Shown here in pieces: positions 17,485-25,676 of a stretch of DNA of 64,000 nt. Origin of the DNA: Bacillus sp. FJAT-14578 (lineage in GTDB: Bacteria > Bacillota > Bacilli > Bacillales > Bacillaceae_H). The translations under genes were made by a program, and so were the position numbers. The notes beneath the pieces were generated by a model, which worked only from the letters and a program-made list of their open reading frames with translations, made no database searches and was not told the origin of the DNA. The stretch covers positions 682,001 to 746,000 of the forward strand of contig NZ_AYSE01000001.1 of the NCBI RefSeq assembly GCF_000504165.1, in the 5' to 3' direction. Position 1 is the stretch's first letter; each line of letters starts with the position of its first letter.

Positions 17485-18303
17485 TTAAGCCAATTCTTTT
17501 ACAATGCCTTTTACTAATGATAAAAATTGTTTTTTCACTTTTTCCGTCGTTTCAATGACTTCTTCATGATTTAACGGCTGGTCCAAAATCCCCGCAGCCA
17601 TATTGGAAATACAAGAAATCCCCAATACTTTCAACCCTGAATGACGGGCAACGATTACTTCCGGCACTGTGGACATGCCAACTGCATCTCCACCTAATAC
17701 CCGCAGTGCACGGACTTCTGCCGGTGTTTCATAGCAAGGTCCCGTATTTCCTACATACACACCTTCTTGAACTGAAATATTCAGTGTTCCGGCAACATTT
17801 TTAGCTAACTGTCTCATCTCTTTGCAGTAGGCTTCGGACATATCTGGGAAACGAACACCAAGTGCAGAATCGTTTGGTCCAATCAATGGGTTGTTCCCCA
17901 TATTATTAATGTGATCAGAGATAATCATTAAATCACCCGGTTGGAATGCTTCATTCACGCCTCCAGCTGCATTGGTCACGACTAATGTTTCGACGCCGAT
18001 CGCTTTCATCACTCGGACCGGAAATGTCACTTTATCCATGCTGTAGCCTTCGTAATAATGAAAACGCCCTTGCATCGCTACAACTGCTACACCATGAATG
18101 GTTCCGAGAACAAGCTGTCCTGCATGGCCTTCCACTGTGGAAACAGGAAATTCGGGAATTTCTTCGTATGGAATTTTAATGGCATCTTCAATTTCATCTG
18201 CCAAAACCCCTAGTCCCGATCCTAAAATAAGGCCGATTGTTGGAGTGGAAGAAAATTTCCCTTTAATATATTGTGCCGATGTTTCAATTAATTCTCGATT
18301 CAT
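17485..18303 (-). CDS. pupG: purine-nucleoside phosphorylase
   Basis: Phosphorolyses inosine, guanosine and their deoxy forms to base plus ribose-1-phosphate. The trimeric PNP type is shown by IGLILGSGLGVLADE (phosphate loop), VVAMQGRFHYYEGYS, VVTNAAGGVNEAF, GNTGPCYETPAEV and AVGMSTVPEVIVARH. Length 272 is usual. I start at the ATG at 18303, eight bases after GGAG. It follows deoB after 15 bases, forming the deoB-pupG unit; the repeat R1 lies directly downstream. Confidence 0.96.
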   Translation of the reverse strand: MNRELIETSAQYIKGKFSSTPTIGLILGSGLGVLADEIEDAIKIPYEEIPEFPVSTVEGHAGQLVLGTIHGVAVVAMQGRFHYYEGYSMDKVTFPVRVMKAIGVETLVVTNAAGGVNEAFQPGDLMIISDHINNMGNNPLIGPNDSALGVRFPDMSEAYCKEMRQLAKNVAGTLNISVQEGVYVGNTGPCYETPAEVRALRVLGGDAVGMSTVPEVIVARHSGLKVLGISCISNMAAGILDQPLNHEEVIETTEKVKKQFLSLVKGIVKELA

Positions 18304-18324
18304 ATTCAACTCTCCTATTCCAAT

Positions 18325-19509
18325 TTATGATAGCTCAGCCAAAAAGCTTTTTCCGTACTTTGGCATTTCGATATTGAAATTATCAGCAATCGTTGCGCCG
18401 ATATCTGCGAATGTGCTGCGCAATGGCATTTCTTTTCCACCATTCATACGCGGGCTGTAAACAATGAGCGGTACGTATTCTCTTGTATGATCGGTCCCGT
18501 GATGAACAGGGTCATTTCCATGATCAGCAGTGATAATCAATAGATCATCCTCTTTTAAATGGTCCAGCACTTCCGGTAAGCGCGCATCGAATTCTTCCAA
18601 TGCCTCACCATATCCTTGCGGGTCGCGTCGATGGCCAAATAATGCGTCGAAATCTACAAGATTCACAAAACTCAACCCTGTAAAATCCATCTTTACTGTA
18701 TCAGCCATTTTATCCATGCCATCCATATTAGATTTCGTTCGAAGTGATTTGGTCACACCTTCCCCATCATAAATATCAGAGATTTTTCCGATTGCGATGA
18801 CATCAAACCCTGCGTCCTCCATCTCATTCATCACCGTTCGTCCAAACGGTTTTAAGGCATAATCATGACGGTTCGCTGTTCGCGTGAACTTGCCTGGTTC
18901 GCCTAGAAACGGTCGGGCAATAACACGCCCTACCATATATTTCTCATCTAAGGTCATTTCACGGGCTATTTCACAAATTTTATAAAGCTCATCGATTGGA
19001 ACAATCTCCTCATGAGCCGCAATTTGCAACACTGAGTCCGCAGATGTATACACAATAAGAGCCCCTGTTTCCATATGCTCTTTTCCAAGTTCATCTAAAA
19101 TTTCCGTACCGGAAGCAGGTTTGTTTCCAATAATTTTTCTGCCTGTTTTTTCTTCAAGCTCATGAATTAATTCATCCGGAAACCCGTCTGGAAACACACG
19201 AAAAGGTTGATCAATATGAAGACCCATAATCTCCCAATGACCTGTCATCGTGTCTTTCCCGGCTGACGCCTCTTGCATTTTTGTGTAATAAGCCAATGGC
19301 TGATCTGCTTTAGCAATCCCTTTAATTTCTCGAATGTTGCTTAATCCTAATTTCTCCATGTTCGGCATCTTTAAGCCGTTCATATGCTCTGCGATATGCC
19401 CCAGTGTATCAGCCCCTTTATCATTATATTTGTCTGCGTCCGGAGCTTCGCCAATTCCAACAGAATCCATTACAATGAGAAATACTCGTTTATATGTATG
19501 TGAAGACAT
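18325..19509 (-). CDS. deoB: phosphopentomutase
   Basis: Interconverts ribose- or deoxyribose-1-phosphate and the 5-phosphates, linking nucleoside phosphorylases to the pentose pathway. The 394-residue alkaline-phosphatase-superfamily enzyme shows [17 protein letters not shown] (metal Asp and the catalytic Thr in the following ADTLGHIAE), [12 protein letters not shown], and the C-terminal metal site [34 protein letters not shown] precedes the ATG. First gene of the salvage unit. Confidence 0.97.
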   Translation of the reverse strand: MSSHTYKRVFLIVMDSVGIGEAPDADKYNDKGADTLGHIAEHMNGLKMPNMEKLGLSNIREIKGIAKADQPLAYYTKMQEASAGKDTMTGHWEIMGLHIDQPFRVFPDGFPDELIHELEEKTGRKIIGNKPASGTEILDELGKEHMETGALIVYTSADSVLQIAAHEEIVPIDELYKICEIAREMTLDEKYMVGRVIARPFLGEPGKFTRTANRHDYALKPFGRTVMNEMEDAGFDVIAIGKISDIYDGEGVTKSLRTKSNMDGMDKMADTVKMDFTGLSFVNLVDFDALFGHRRDPQGYGEALEEFDARLPEVLDHLKEDDLLIITADHGNDPVHHGTDHTREYVPLIVYSPRMNGGKEMPLRSTFADIGATIADNFNIEMPKYGKSFLAELS

Positions 19510-19665
19510 CTTATTCCCTCCATTTATAAATCTTTCTTACTTGTAACTTTCCCTTTATATATATATTTAACCATGTAAACCATGGGTTCCCATTTAACTG
19601 AAAGCGGTTTCTTATCGTGCATAACTGGTCAGAAGTCTGACAACCTAAGTATAGAACTTTTTCTG

Positions 19666-19703
19666 TAGTTTGTCGAGATGGTAAATACCATCTCGACAAA
19701 CTA
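19666..19703 (-). terminator. second hairpin downstream of xerD
   Basis: Perfect 18-base stem TAGTTTGTCGAGATGGTA with a two-base loop, between xerD and deoB. It lacks a strong T-tract on the minus strand. Confidence 0.6.
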
Positions 19704-19727
19704 AAAAATGTTAAAAAGACATGACTT

Positions 19728-19764
19728 AAAAAACGCCAAGGTGTGGATTCCTTGACGTCTTTTT
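19728..19764 (-). terminator. terminator of xerD
   Basis: On the minus strand ACGTCAAGG, loop, CCTTGGCGT then TTTTT, starting at the xerD stop. Confidence 0.8.
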
Positions 19765-20656
19765 AGGCTCTTGGGTGAAATTGATTATATACATCTTTAA
19801 GTCTCGTTTTTGTGACATGTGTATAAATTTGAGTAGTCGAAATATCCGCATGCCCCAGCATTTCTTGTACCGCACGCAAATCTGCCCCGTTCTCCAATAA
19901 ATGTGTGGCAAAAGAATGTCTCAGCGTGTGCGGGGTCAATTCTTTTTCAATTTTTGCTTCCAACGCAAGTTTCTTTAAAATTTTCCAAAAACCCTGTCGT
20001 GTCAAACGCTTCCCGTGATGGTTCACGAAAAGAGCTGTTTCGTCCTTCTGCTTTTTCACCAACAACGATCGTGCTTGAGTTAAATAAGCCTCCACCGCTC
20101 CCGCAGCCATCCGGCCGATTGGAACGATTCTCTCCTTACTCCCTTTTCCGAAACAGCGAATGAATCCCATCGTTAAATGAACGTCATCCAAATTCAAATT
20201 CATCAACTCTGAAACACGCATTCCCGTTGCATATAAAAGCTCCAGCATTGCTTTATCCCTTACCCCAAAAGGTGTACTAAGATTGGGAATGCTTAAAAGC
20301 GCCTCTACTTCCCCTGCACTTAGCACTTTTGGCAATTTCCTCTCAAGCTGGGGTGTTTCGATATGAACGGAAGGATCCTGTTCTGCCGCTTTTTCCCGTA
20401 GTAAAAATTGATGGAAGGCCCTGATGGACGCAATATGGCGAGCAATCGTTTTAGACGATTTATTTTGTTCATGTAAATGTTTCAAAAAAGATAAAATATT
20501 CACTCTCGTCACATCATTAACACCGCTCAACTGCTCTACATGCTTTAAATATTGGACATATTTGACTAAATCGCGTTGATAGGAATCAATCGTATTTTTC
20601 GCTAATCCGCGCTCCACTATTAAATAATGCATAAAATCCTTAATATGTAGTTCCAC
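19763..20656 (-). CDS. xerD: tyrosine recombinase XerD
   Basis: With XerC it resolves chromosome dimers at dif near division. The 297-residue protein has the SAM-like core-binding domain (residues about 1-90) and the catalytic domain with Arg147 (ATGMRVSEL), Lys171 region (CFGKGSKER), His243-x-x-Arg246 (TPHTLRHSF), His269 (LGHADIS) and nucleophile Tyr278 (TTQIYTHV). All catalytic residues are present. It follows yqzK after six bases, in the order fur-yqzK-xerD known from B. subtilis. Confidence 0.97.
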   Translation of the reverse strand: MELHIKDFMHYLIVERGLAKNTIDSYQRDLVKYVQYLKHVEQLSGVNDVTRVNILSFLKHLHEQNKSSKTIARHIASIRAFHQFLLREKAAEQDPSVHIETPQLERKLPKVLSAGEVEALLSIPNLSTPFGVRDKAMLELLYATGMRVSELMNLNLDDVHLTMGFIRCFGKGSKERIVPIGRMAAGAVEAYLTQARSLLVKKQKDETALFVNHHGKRLTRQGFWKILKKLALEAKIEKELTPHTLRHSFATHLLENGADLRAVQEMLGHADISTTQIYTHVTKTRLKDVYNQFHPRA

Positions 20657-20662
20657 TGGCCT

Positions 20663-20893
20663 CTACTCCCCGCTATGATAAAAAAGAAACAACCTTTCAA
20701 TCCAGCTTGGCTGCTCGTTTACCGGTTGCATGTTCGCTACTTTCACGGCTGCCCCTTGTGGTTCGTCGTACCTTTGATATTGTTGATACTCTTGCTGAAC
20801 CCACATCATCCCGTAATAAAACAGAAACGTGAAACCCGTAAACAAAATGAACACTTTCAATGTTTGATACACCAATTGAATAAAAGCCTTCAT
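20663..20893 (-). CDS. yqzK: YqzK family membrane protein (DUF4227)
   Basis: A 76-residue protein with one N-terminal membrane span (VFILFTGFTFLFYYGMMWV) and a polar C-terminal tail. It matches the DUF4227 family (YqzK), always found between fur and xerD in Bacillaceae; function unknown. I start at the ATG at 20893, eight bases after GGAGG; ATG 20899 and TTG 20908 lie too near or within the ribosome site. Confidence 0.85.
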   Translation of the reverse strand: MKAFIQLVYQTLKVFILFTGFTFLFYYGMMWVQQEYQQYQRYDEPQGAAVKVANMQPVNEQPSWIERLFLFYHSGE

Positions 20894-20965
20894 TTTCATA
20901 TCCTCCAATTTTTATGCTATTAGAAGATATGCCAAGCAGGACAAGTTTTATACATCGATTTAAAA

Positions 20966-20992
20966 TAAAAACCTTCTCCTAGTTGGAAAAGG
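20966..20992 (-). terminator. terminator of fur
   Basis: On the minus strand CCTTTTCC, a five-base loop, GGAGAAGG and TTTTTATTTT. It lies directly after the fur stop. Confidence 0.8.
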
Positions 20993-20999
20993 CCCCATT

Positions 21000-21458
21000 T
21001 CATTGTTCATCATCCTTATGTTTTTCTTGGCATCGATAACAGATACCATGAAATGTCAGGCGATGATCTTTAATTTTAAAATTCCATTGACGTTCAACGA
21101 TTTCCTCTACATCTTCGAGTAAATCTTCTTGGATTTCATCAACAGCTCCACACTCAATGCACACAAGATGATGATGAAAGTGGGCAGCGCCTTCCTGCCT
21201 TAAATCATATCGGGATACACCGTCACCGAAGTTGATTTTGTCGACAATTTTCAATTCCGTCAGTAGTTCAAGCGTACGGTAAACAGTCGCTAATCCAATT
21301 TCCGGAGACTTTTCCTTGACGAGGAGATACACATCTTCTGCACTCAAATGATCCTCTTCATGTTCAAGGAGCACCCTGACAGTCGCCTCCCGTTGAGGTG
21401 TAAGTTTATAGCTGGCTGAGTGCAACTGCTGCTTGATTCGTTCGATTCGACTTTCCAT
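21000..21458 (-). CDS. fur: ferric uptake regulator
   Basis: Fe(II)-dependent repressor of iron uptake genes, 152 residues. The N-terminal winged helix ends in GLATVYRTLELLTEL. The metal-sensing region is HFHHHLVCIECGAVDEI, and the two structural zinc pairs are Cys100/Cys103 and Cys140/Cys143. I start at the ATG at 21458, eight bases after GGAGGGG; the frame is open 16 codons further but without support. The sigma-A promoter lies some 235 bases upstream with a PerR-like box next to it, leaving a long structured leader. Confidence 0.95.
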   Translation of the reverse strand: MESRIERIKQQLHSASYKLTPQREATVRVLLEHEEDHLSAEDVYLLVKEKSPEIGLATVYRTLELLTELKIVDKINFGDGVSRYDLRQEGAAHFHHHLVCIECGAVDEIQEDLLEDVEEIVERQWNFKIKDHRLTFHGICYRCQEKHKDDEQ

Positions 21459-21514
21459 TAAACAATCCCCTCCCTCGCCATTTACTTCATTATATACCAT
21501 ATACATAGCACTCT

Positions 21515-21660
21515 AACGGGCAGTAAGCCCCCTGCTTTAAGTATGCAAAGCGGGGGACACTGCCCATAAAAACTCGATAAGTTCAACTATTATCCGGAGT
21601 AAGCGAATAAATACGAACAATGCGACGGCGTGTCGAATTGTCTCCTTTAGCATATTCTAT
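21515..21660 (-). ncRNA. structured 5' leader of fur
   Basis: The transcript leader contains a stable hairpin at 21519-21564: outer stem GGGCAGT / ACTGCCC and inner AGCCCCCTGCTTT / AAAGCGGGGG. Next to it is a stretch (21565-21650) of unusual, ordered composition ending in CGACGGCGTGTCG, itself a short stem. No start codon with a ribosome site gives a convincing peptide. I cannot match it to a known riboswitch class; it may also be the relic of a mobile element. Confidence 0.4.
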
Positions 21661-21693
21661 GCATCAAAAACTTGCCAAGTGAATGTTCACTTT

Positions 21694-21721
21694 ATTATAG
21701 CAGATGTAGGGGAAGTGTCAA
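21694..21721 (-). promoter_or_regulatory. sigma-A promoter of fur
   Basis: On the minus strand TTGACA, a 16-base spacer and TATAAT, both hexamers perfect. It points at fur; the expected start is near 21687. Confidence 0.75.
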
Positions 21722-21722
21722 A

Positions 21723-21737
21723 ATAAAATCATTATAA
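21723..21737 (-). promoter_or_regulatory. candidate PerR box next to the fur promoter
   Basis: On the minus strand TTATAATGATTTTAT, 12 of 14 defined positions of the Per box TTATAATnATTATAA, ending one base before the -35 hexamer. In B. subtilis fur is repressed by PerR. AT-richness of the region weakens the call. Confidence 0.45.
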
Positions 21738-21771
21738 TCTAGAAGTGATATGGGTTATTTTATAATAATTA

Positions 21772-22410
21772 TTATTTATTAATAAAAGTTAAAATTGACT
21801 TCATTAAATATGGGGACATGTAGGCTTCAAAACCCGAAGCTGCCAAAACAAACAGAGCCATCCATACGGCAGACAGGCTGTAACGCAAAAAAGCTGATGA
21901 TATAGGTTCATGAACTCCTTTTACAAACTGCTGGCGAATGACTTTGAGCGAAAACGAGATAGAGACCGTCGACAAAATAATGAACGCCGGAATCAAAAAA
22001 ACATTTTGCGGCAATACGGAGACAAATGAAAGCAAGAAGCCATGAAGCTGCATTTGATTTACTAGAAATCCAACCGTAAACCCAATCATCATCCCTTTTA
22101 AAAACAATAACACTAATACGACAGGCAATCCAATGATTGAAATTCCTAAAACCCAAATAAAACCAAGATACTTCAAATTATGAACGAAGCTTTGTTGGAA
22201 CATCTCATTTTTGCTGACAAACTCCCCGGCTGCAACCTGTCCAAAAAAACGATTCAAATAAAAATAAAGATCTTGTTTTTGCTCTAAATTTAAACTATTG
22301 ACGACAATGGCTCCAAAGATCACACCCATTAAAAATAAAACGGTTGTAAACAAATAAATAGAGCTATTTTCCCGAATATGATAAAGGCAAAACTGTTTTA
22401 ACTTTTTCAT
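21772..22410 (-). CDS. spoIIM: stage II sporulation protein M
   Basis: A 212-residue membrane protein of the SpoIID-SpoIIM-SpoIIP machine that dissolves septal peptidoglycan and drives engulfment. It has about five spans, including SIYLFTTVLFLMGVIFGAIVV, YLGFIWVLGISIIGLPVVLVLLFL and a C-terminal SAVWMALFVLAASGFEAY. The start has a GGAGGA-type site. It is oriented like fur but lies before the fur promoter, with a strong hairpin separating it from the endonuclease Q-like gene upstream. Confidence 0.96.
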   Translation of the reverse strand: MKKLKQFCLYHIRENSSIYLFTTVLFLMGVIFGAIVVNSLNLEQKQDLYFYLNRFFGQVAAGEFVSKNEMFQQSFVHNLKYLGFIWVLGISIIGLPVVLVLLFLKGMMIGFTVGFLVNQMQLHGFLLSFVSVLPQNVFLIPAFIILSTVSISFSLKVIRQQFVKGVHEPISSAFLRYSLSAVWMALFVLAASGFEAYMSPYLMKSILTFINK

Positions 22411-22467
22411 GGTCTTCCTCCTATCATTCCCTTACTAGATAATATGATAGAGTAAGATTTGTATGAC

Positions 22468-22512
22468 ATAAAATTATGGAGAGGAGGCAAAGCCTCCTCT
22501 CCATAATTTTAT
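22468..22512 (-). terminator. 21-base perfect hairpin upstream of spoIIM
   Basis: ATAAAATTATGGAGAGGAGGC with its exact complement around a three-base loop. It separates the endonuclease Q-like gene from spoIIM and probably ends the former transcript. Confidence 0.8.
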
Positions 22513-22607
22513 CACTAGGAACCAAAAAAAGTTCGATGCATTAAAACAGCTGAATATCACAAGCATGCGAAACAACGTCAAAAAATTGATGAATCTCGTA
22601 TTTACCG

Positions 22608-23774
22608 CTAGTCTGCCATTACTTTTCCGTATATGCCCCCGCCTCCTGAGTAAATGTCCAGTTCCCCTTTTCGCGCCTTTAAAATGAGCTGGACAATCGA
22701 AGGCTTTACATATTCCTTCAGCTCTTCTTCCGATGCTTCATGTAATATATACATTTCTGTTCCTACCAATTGAATAAGTTTATCCAATGTTTTCGCCCCG
22801 ATACCCGGGATAAAATCCAGCGGCACTTGATGGATATATGGAGGTCGGCTGATTGGATGGTCTGTAGGGGGCAGTTCCTTGATTCTTTCGGAAACCCCTT
22901 TAATGAATTTGCGATGACCGCACTGTGCACACAGCCATTGAGAAGAAGAGGACTGTTTATGAAAACACTTTTCACATACAGTATGATAATATTTACCTAG
23001 AAATGGGTTTAACCCATAATTGGCAGTGATTCTACGGCCATCTTCCTTTTTTAATACTTTTTTCAATTCAGCGAAACTTGGTGACTCCATTTTCATTTGT
23101 TGATACTCCCTTGCAATCTTGGCAACAGAATGGGCATCTGAATTCGATAAAAAGGAGTACATATTTAATTCTTCAATTCCGCCTGCCATCGCTGTATTGG
23201 AGCTTAACCCCAACTCTATTCCGTCTATTAAAAGCGGATTGAATACCTCCGTCAAAGAACGCTCCACCCCTTTTCCATATAAACTCTTAAAAGGAGTGAA
23301 TACATGCGCCGGGATAAACAGACCGTTTAATTCCCTTACTTTTTCTTGCAGAACGCTGGCTCGCTCGTATATACGCTGGGAACTTAATGTAATGTTTTTC
23401 ATGCGTGCTCCCAACCATAACGAAAACTGTTCCATTTCTTTTATCCTTCCGAAATAGACAAGCACATGAATAGGTCCATGACAATGTTCATCATAAATCT
23501 CAATCTCCGAACCAAGAATGATGGTAAGATTTTGGTAGCGCAATCCTCCCTCTTCCAACTCCATCATTTCTCCTGTTTCGATGTAATGTTCGAACTCACA
23601 TAGCACTTCAGGAACATGTCCATCGATGATACCAATCATATCCATACCTTTACGGCGGGAAGCTTCCTGAATGATGGAGGGGATAGTAAGCGACCGGGAA
23701 GCCGTAATTTTAACGGGCTTCCCGGTACCGGTTCTTCCTATATGAATATGTAAGTCCACATAGTAATGCTGCAT
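22608..23774 (-). CDS. endonuclease Q-type PHP domain protein
   Basis: A 388-residue protein. The N-terminal PHP fold has the metal motif YVDLHIHIGR, DMIGIIDGH, SEIEIYDEHCHGPIH and SNSDAHSVAK. A four-cysteine zinc site CEKCFHKQ...CAQCGHRKF lies near residues 272-296, followed by a helix-hairpin-helix stretch (FIPGIGAKTLDKLIQLVG). This layout is that of endonuclease Q, which cuts 5' of deaminated bases in DNA; it is known in Thermococcales archaea and some bacilli (B. pumilus). B. subtilis has a homologue near spoIIM. The metal residues look intact, so activity is likely but inferred. Confidence 0.82.
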   Translation of the reverse strand: MQHYYVDLHIHIGRTGTGKPVKITASRSLTIPSIIQEASRRKGMDMIGIIDGHVPEVLCEFEHYIETGEMMELEEGGLRYQNLTIILGSEIEIYDEHCHGPIHVLVYFGRIKEMEQFSLWLGARMKNITLSSQRIYERASVLQEKVRELNGLFIPAHVFTPFKSLYGKGVERSLTEVFNPLLIDGIELGLSSNTAMAGGIEELNMYSFLSNSDAHSVAKIAREYQQMKMESPSFAELKKVLKKEDGRRITANYGLNPFLGKYYHTVCEKCFHKQSSSSQWLCAQCGHRKFIKGVSERIKELPPTDHPISRPPYIHQVPLDFIPGIGAKTLDKLIQLVGTEMYILHEASEEELKEYVKPSIVQLILKARKGELDIYSGGGGIYGKVMAD

Positions 23775-23775
23775 A

Positions 23776-24327
23776 TTACTCCCCTAACGCACTTTTTAGT
23801 TGTAAATACTGAACGGCATACGCTGTTTTGGCATCATAAATTTGCTGCCCCTGAATCAGGCCAAGCGCTTCTTCTAACGTTACTTCCAATACATCAACAA
23901 ACTCATCTTCATCAAGATCCGCTTTCACTTCCATTTTTTCCAAGTTAGTGACAACATACAGATGCACTAATTCGTCGGCAAATCCCGGTGATGTATAAAA
24001 CGAAATAAGATGATCCAACGAAGAACACGTATAACCCGTTTCTTCCTCTAGTTCACGCTTTGCCGTTTCCGCAGGCTGTTCACCTTTTTCTAATTTACCC
24101 GCAGGAATTTCAACCAATACACGTTCCATCGCCTTGCGGTATTGGCGGACCATTACGATTTTATGATCCTCCGTCAAAGCAATCACCGCTACAGCTCCAG
24201 GATGCTTTACGACTTCGCGCGTACTCATTTTCCCATTTGGGAGCAGTACTTCTTCATGATATAAATCAATCACTCTTCCACTAAATAGTTTTTCCGATTT
24301 TAAGGTTCTTTCCTTTAAATGCTCCAT
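23776..24327 (-). CDS. nudF: ADP-ribose pyrophosphatase
   Basis: A 183-residue Nudix hydrolase that cleaves ADP-ribose to AMP and ribose-5-phosphate. The Nudix box is GKLEKGEQPAETAKRELEEETGY at about residues 87-109, with the family's downstream SFYTSPGFADE. I start at the ATG at 24327 because GAGGTG lies six bases upstream. It ends one base before the endonuclease Q-like gene begins, so the two are co-transcribed. mciZ is divergent. Confidence 0.93.
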   Translation of the reverse strand: MEHLKERTLKSEKLFSGRVIDLYHEEVLLPNGKMSTREVVKHPGAVAVIALTEDHKIVMVRQYRKAMERVLVEIPAGKLEKGEQPAETAKRELEEETGYTCSSLDHLISFYTSPGFADELVHLYVVTNLEKMEVKADLDEDEFVDVLEVTLEEALGLIQGQQIYDAKTAYAVQYLQLKSALGE

Positions 24328-24361
24328 TCTCCACACCTCGTTCTAGTTTTTCCGTTGCTTA

Positions 24362-24369
24362 CATACATT
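24362..24369 (+). promoter_or_regulatory. candidate sigma-E -10 element of mciZ
   Basis: CATACATT matches the sigma-E -10 pattern CATACAnT and lies 29 bases before the mciZ start. mciZ is expressed in the mother cell in B. subtilis. No clear -35 is visible. Confidence 0.4.
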
Positions 24370-24397
24370 CTAACATACCGATACCAGGAGGAATAAA

Positions 24398-24550
24398 ATG
24401 AAGGTATATGTGGTCGACAATGGAATCATTCTAGTCGGTAAAGCATGGGAAATTCGTGCAAAACTGAAGGAATACGGAAAGAAATACGAGTCCGTTTCCA
24501 GCTGGATTGAAGCGCAGTCCATCCAATCATCTCCTGTCAAAAAGAGTTGA
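24398..24550 (+). CDS. mciZ: Z-ring inhibitor MciZ
   Basis: A 50-residue peptide that reads MKVYVVDNGIILVGKAW then EIRAKLKEYGKKYESVSSWI. The core VGKAWEIRAKLKEYG is the same as in B. subtilis MciZ, a 40-residue mother-cell peptide that caps FtsZ filaments and blocks Z-ring assembly during sporulation. This copy carries about ten extra C-terminal residues (Gln-rich then PVKKS). CAGGAGG precedes the ATG. It sits between nudF and the yqkF region as in B. subtilis. The stop codon lies inside the left arm of the terminator. Confidence 0.93.
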   Translation: MKVYVVDNGIILVGKAWEIRAKLKEYGKKYESVSSWIEAQSIQSSPVKKS

Positions 24551-24576
24551 CCACAATAATGCGGTCAACTCTTTTT
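24538..24576 (+). terminator. terminator of mciZ
   Basis: AAAAAGAGTTGACC and GGTCAACTCTTTTT around an 11-base loop; it overlaps the last mciZ codons and can also serve the minus-strand gene. Confidence 0.9.
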
Positions 24577-24611
24577 AAAGCCGTTAACTATTTTATCTCT
24601 GCGGTCCCATC

Positions 24612-25151
24612 CTATATAACAGTTGTCTTAAAGATGGTTTTCATATGGTCGATAAATGTATCATGCAGAGCTGTAAAAGTCGCCATTTTATTGCGATGGG
24701 CAACCGTCTTATACCCTCTTGCATAGGCGCCGTAAGCTGTCAAAAAGTTGCAAATATCGGTACAAACTCCCGCTAAATGTACTGTTTTGACCCCTCTTTC
24801 TTTCAGTTCTTCATCCAGATTTGTTTGAAAAAAAGCATCGTATTCAGGTTTTTCTATATAAACAACATTCGGATTATGCTTATTTTTCTCATACCATGTG
24901 TGCAGCTCACCGAATAATTGCTGTCCCCATGTCCCTTTCACATTATGAGATGGCCAAAGTTCAAAATGAGGATCATTCTCCTCATGTCCATCCATACACA
25001 CAGCGACTACTTTATTTTGAGCTAAATATTCATTAGCAAGCTCGATTATGGCAGGAACGATTTCCTGAGCTTTTTTTCCGACCGTCAAATTTCCATTATC
25101 CGCAACAAAATCATTGCTCATGTCAATGATCAATAAAGCTTCTCTTTCCAT
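24612..25151 (-). CDS. isochorismatase-family cysteine hydrolase, PncA-like
   Basis: A 179-residue enzyme of the nicotinamidase/isochorismatase family. The catalytic triad is visible as Asp10 (LLIIDMSNDF), Lys101 (YIEKPEYDAF) and Cys134 (GVCTDICNF). The metal-site region DGHEENDPHFELWPSH is close to that of bacterial nicotinamidases, and overall it resembles B. subtilis PncA, so deamidation of nicotinamide is the best guess. The substrate is not proven by these motifs. I start at the ATG at 25151, seven bases after AAGGGG. Confidence 0.85.
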   Translation of the reverse strand: MEREALLIIDMSNDFVADNGNLTVGKKAQEIVPAIIELANEYLAQNKVVAVCMDGHEENDPHFELWPSHNVKGTWGQQLFGELHTWYEKNKHNPNVVYIEKPEYDAFFQTNLDEELKERGVKTVHLAGVCTDICNFLTAYGAYARGYKTVAHRNKMATFTALHDTFIDHMKTIFKTTVI

Positions 25152-25267
25152 TGTCATACCCCTTTTCTTGTCTGCCTAGATACACAACCCCACTGTAACT
25201 TGGCTTTTTCCGCTTTTCTTCTTTTATTTTGGCTGTTTTCGCAAACTTTGTTGCTATTTAACAAGTA

Positions 25268-25408
25268 GTGGGGAGTGGTTGATTTCCGCTCCAGGTTGCT
25301 CGCTTTCCGCGGGGCGTGCGGTTAGCCTCCTCTCGGCTTACAGCCTGTGGGGTCTCACCTGTCCCGCTGCTCCCGCAGGAGTCTCGCACCTTCCGCTCCA
25401 ACCAACCT
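25268..25408. repeat. GC-rich Bacillaceae-type intergenic repeat
   Basis: A GC-rich block in AT-rich surroundings with CTTTCCGCGGGGCGTGCGG, GGGGTCTCACCTGTCCCGCT and CCCGCAGGAGTCTCGCACC. CCTGTGGG/CCCGCAGG and other short stems suggest a folded element. I recall very similar sequences scattered in intergenic DNA of many Bacillaceae. Only one copy occurs in this window. The rest of 25152-25676 holds no gene that I can support. Confidence 0.6.
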
Positions 25409-25676
25409 TAAACGCTTATCTTTCAAGAAACCTATCTAAAAACAACAATCTTTTAGAAAAGAGCCTTTATTTTTGAATAGTTTATCATATTTCCCTCTCC
25501 TCTTTCCAAAAAATTAGAATTTTCTACATAGGGAATATAACGTTTACTGAATAAACGAATAACGAATCATTTGGATAGGAAGAAACATCTTATTTGAGCT
25601 ACAGCCTCTTTTCACGCTACAATGATTGAAATGGAATCATTAAGTAAATTGCATACAGAGAAACGGAGGTATACTG

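Noticed and set aside
21565..21660. Possible leader peptide in the fur 5' region after AAAGGAG
   Set aside because: The frame following that box has no ATG, GTG or TTG at a usable distance, only an ATT.
21760..21774. TTATAATAATTATTA at the spoIIM stop resembles a PerR box
   Set aside because: It lies far from the fur promoter and overlaps the spoIIM end in very AT-rich DNA; the site at 21723-21737 is better placed.
25279..25476. 65-codon plus-strand frame over the GC-rich repeat
   Set aside because: It coincides with the repeat block, has no ribosome site and resembles no protein.
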